From Euglena gracilis (taxonomy: Eukaryota > Euglenida > Euglenophyceae > Euglenales), in contig CP154954.1 of assembly GCA_039621445.1 (NCBI GenBank), forward strand, positions 48,401,847 through 48,465,846: a DNA stretch of 64,000 bases. The letters run 5' to 3'. A program made the position numbers and the translations under genes. This document shows positions 62,800 through 64,000 of this stretch, in pieces; the first letter of the stretch is position 1; each line of letters begins with the position of its first letter. The notes beneath the pieces were generated by a model that was not told the DNA's origin, ran no database searches, and saw only the letters and a list, made by a program, of their open reading frames with translations.

Positions 62800-64000
62800 A
62801 ATGGTCATAAAAAACCTGATTTTTTCCGAAAAAAATTTTGACCTGATGGGAAAAAGGGTGTAGATCACAAATTTCACACAAAAATTCCCCCCCAAAATGG
62901 TGGGGGTGCTATTGAAATTTTGTTTTCCGACCCCCCCCCCAAGTGACCCCCCAAGTGGCCCTCTGGGGCAGGGGTGTAGAAGTAATATTTTCTCGGGGGG
63001 CGAGATCCTTGACAAATGCCTAATGTAACCATTGTTGTTTTTTTTTCGCCGCCCACAGGGCGGCAAGACGGCAGTGCTTTTTTGAAAGATGGCATTGAAT
63101 GTGACAAAAAATGTGGTAATTTCTGTCATGGCACAATCCACCACAATTTCGACTTTCAAGCCGCTCAACGGGCAGCAAGAGACGGTGATGCCTTTTGTGG
63201 GGGTGGTTTGGGGGGAACATCACATTTTTGGTGGCAACATGAGGAATCACCGAGCTGGAATTTTTGGGGGTAAATTCACAAAGTAGGAATCCCCACACCT
63301 GAAATTAGGATTTTGACACCAAATTATAATCACCAAGCCCAAATTTGAAAAATTTACGCCTCAAAATCAAGAATCTGCCTGAGAATTTTATCAAATTAGG
63401 AATCACCGGCCAGAATCTTTCCCCACAAATTTCGTCGAAAAGGGTCCTTGTTCGAGGCACGGGGGGGGGGGGGTCACGGGGGAACACCCCCTGTGTCTTG
63501 GGATTTCCCCAGATTTCAGCCTGAAAACGTATACCTATATGCAACCCTGCGGGGGGGGGGGGGTAAAAAAACCTCCCCAAATTGCCGTTTTGGGCCACAA
63601 AAGCGCGATGACATGGGCTGGCGTGTTGGCGGCCAAAACGGCGAATGGGGGACGACAGAGGGCCTCTATGCAGGGCGGGATTGAGGTTGAGGATTTCAAA
63701 AAAAGTTCAACCTCAATGTCAACGACCTCATCCTCAACCTCAACCTCAATGTTACCTCAAACTCAAAAAAAATGAATTCCCAAAAAGCATGGATTGGACC
63801 ATCTCCTCTTCTAAAACCTTCCTCAAAGGCAATTTTGACAGCTTTTATGACAATTTACAACATATGTGGGTGGAAACAAGAAAAAATAGTGGGGTGCCGA
63901 TTAAAAACTTGAAATAAGTGACCAATTGCTATACATACTTTTTGGGGGGGTGGACTGCACGCAATCTGAACAGTGGGGGTGCCCCAGCCCAAAGACTATT
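62800..64000. other. Unassigned right end of the window
   Basis: Several G/C-run blocks, a (CCTCAA)n tract at about 63,705-63,768, and A+T-rich DNA with repeated 'attaggaat' words (63,280-63,410) resembling the 50,880 family. No supported gene. Confidence 0.4.

Noticed and set aside
1-64000. tRNA or rRNA genes
   Set aside because: No cloverleaf with B-box-like GGTTCGAATCC in proper spacing and no conserved rRNA words were seen; GGTTCGAACCC at 7,877-7,887 lies in a repeat without a supporting tRNA structure.

Overview
This is a 64-kb piece of a eukaryotic nuclear genome, probably from a protist with large, repeat-rich genes. The signs are many short exons in pyrimidine-AG / GT frames, very G+C-rich exons set in A+T-rich or homopolymer-rich introns, extreme runs of G or C, a CENP-B/pogo-type transposase gene with introns, and many small inverted-repeat elements. 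Nothing prokaryotic (operons, Shine-Dalgarno sites, CRISPR) is visible. The species cannot be named from the sequence; an algal or other microbial eukaryote is a guess.

Layout. (1) 1-44,621: almost every coding-like block lies on the minus strand and encodes Ala/Glu/Arg/Leu-rich coiled coil. I read this as one very long multi-exon gene running right to left, with a non-coiled N-terminal exon at 44,386-44,621, and leaving the window or ending near position 350. For many neighbouring exons the splice phases I inferred agree, but not for all. (2) 10,472-29,706, inside this gene: 15 tandem copies of a ~1,150-bp unit, each carrying two minus-strand exons. With one choice of splice sites the two exons sum to 492 nt (164 codons), so whole units can be added or lost without breaking frame. 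Units 10-15 show a two-unit (~2.3 kb) higher-order pattern. Two units carry the same transposon at the same site, and a 1,038-bp hAT-like element splits the coding exon of the outermost unit. (3) Introns and flanks hold nested inverted-repeat elements, microsatellites and interstitial TTAGGG-like words. (4) 44,622-64,000: no long gene of the host type. It holds mobile DNA: a TIR element with a broken PHD-finger ORF (about 53,030-54,920) that itself carries a 322-bp insertion, a pogo-type transposase gene with a frameshift (59,813-61,783), several 8-bp-TSD elements, and a recurring class of very short elements bounded by poly-C/poly-G and TACC termini. (5) 140-194, plus strand: a probable last exon of a convergent gene.

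How the parts work together: the coiled-coil gene looks like a structural protein whose length has been changed by unequal exchange between repeated exon pairs. The transposons date and mark those exchanges, and in one place interrupt the coding sequence. All exon limits are read by eye from splice-like motifs and phase agreement; no transcript evidence was available.
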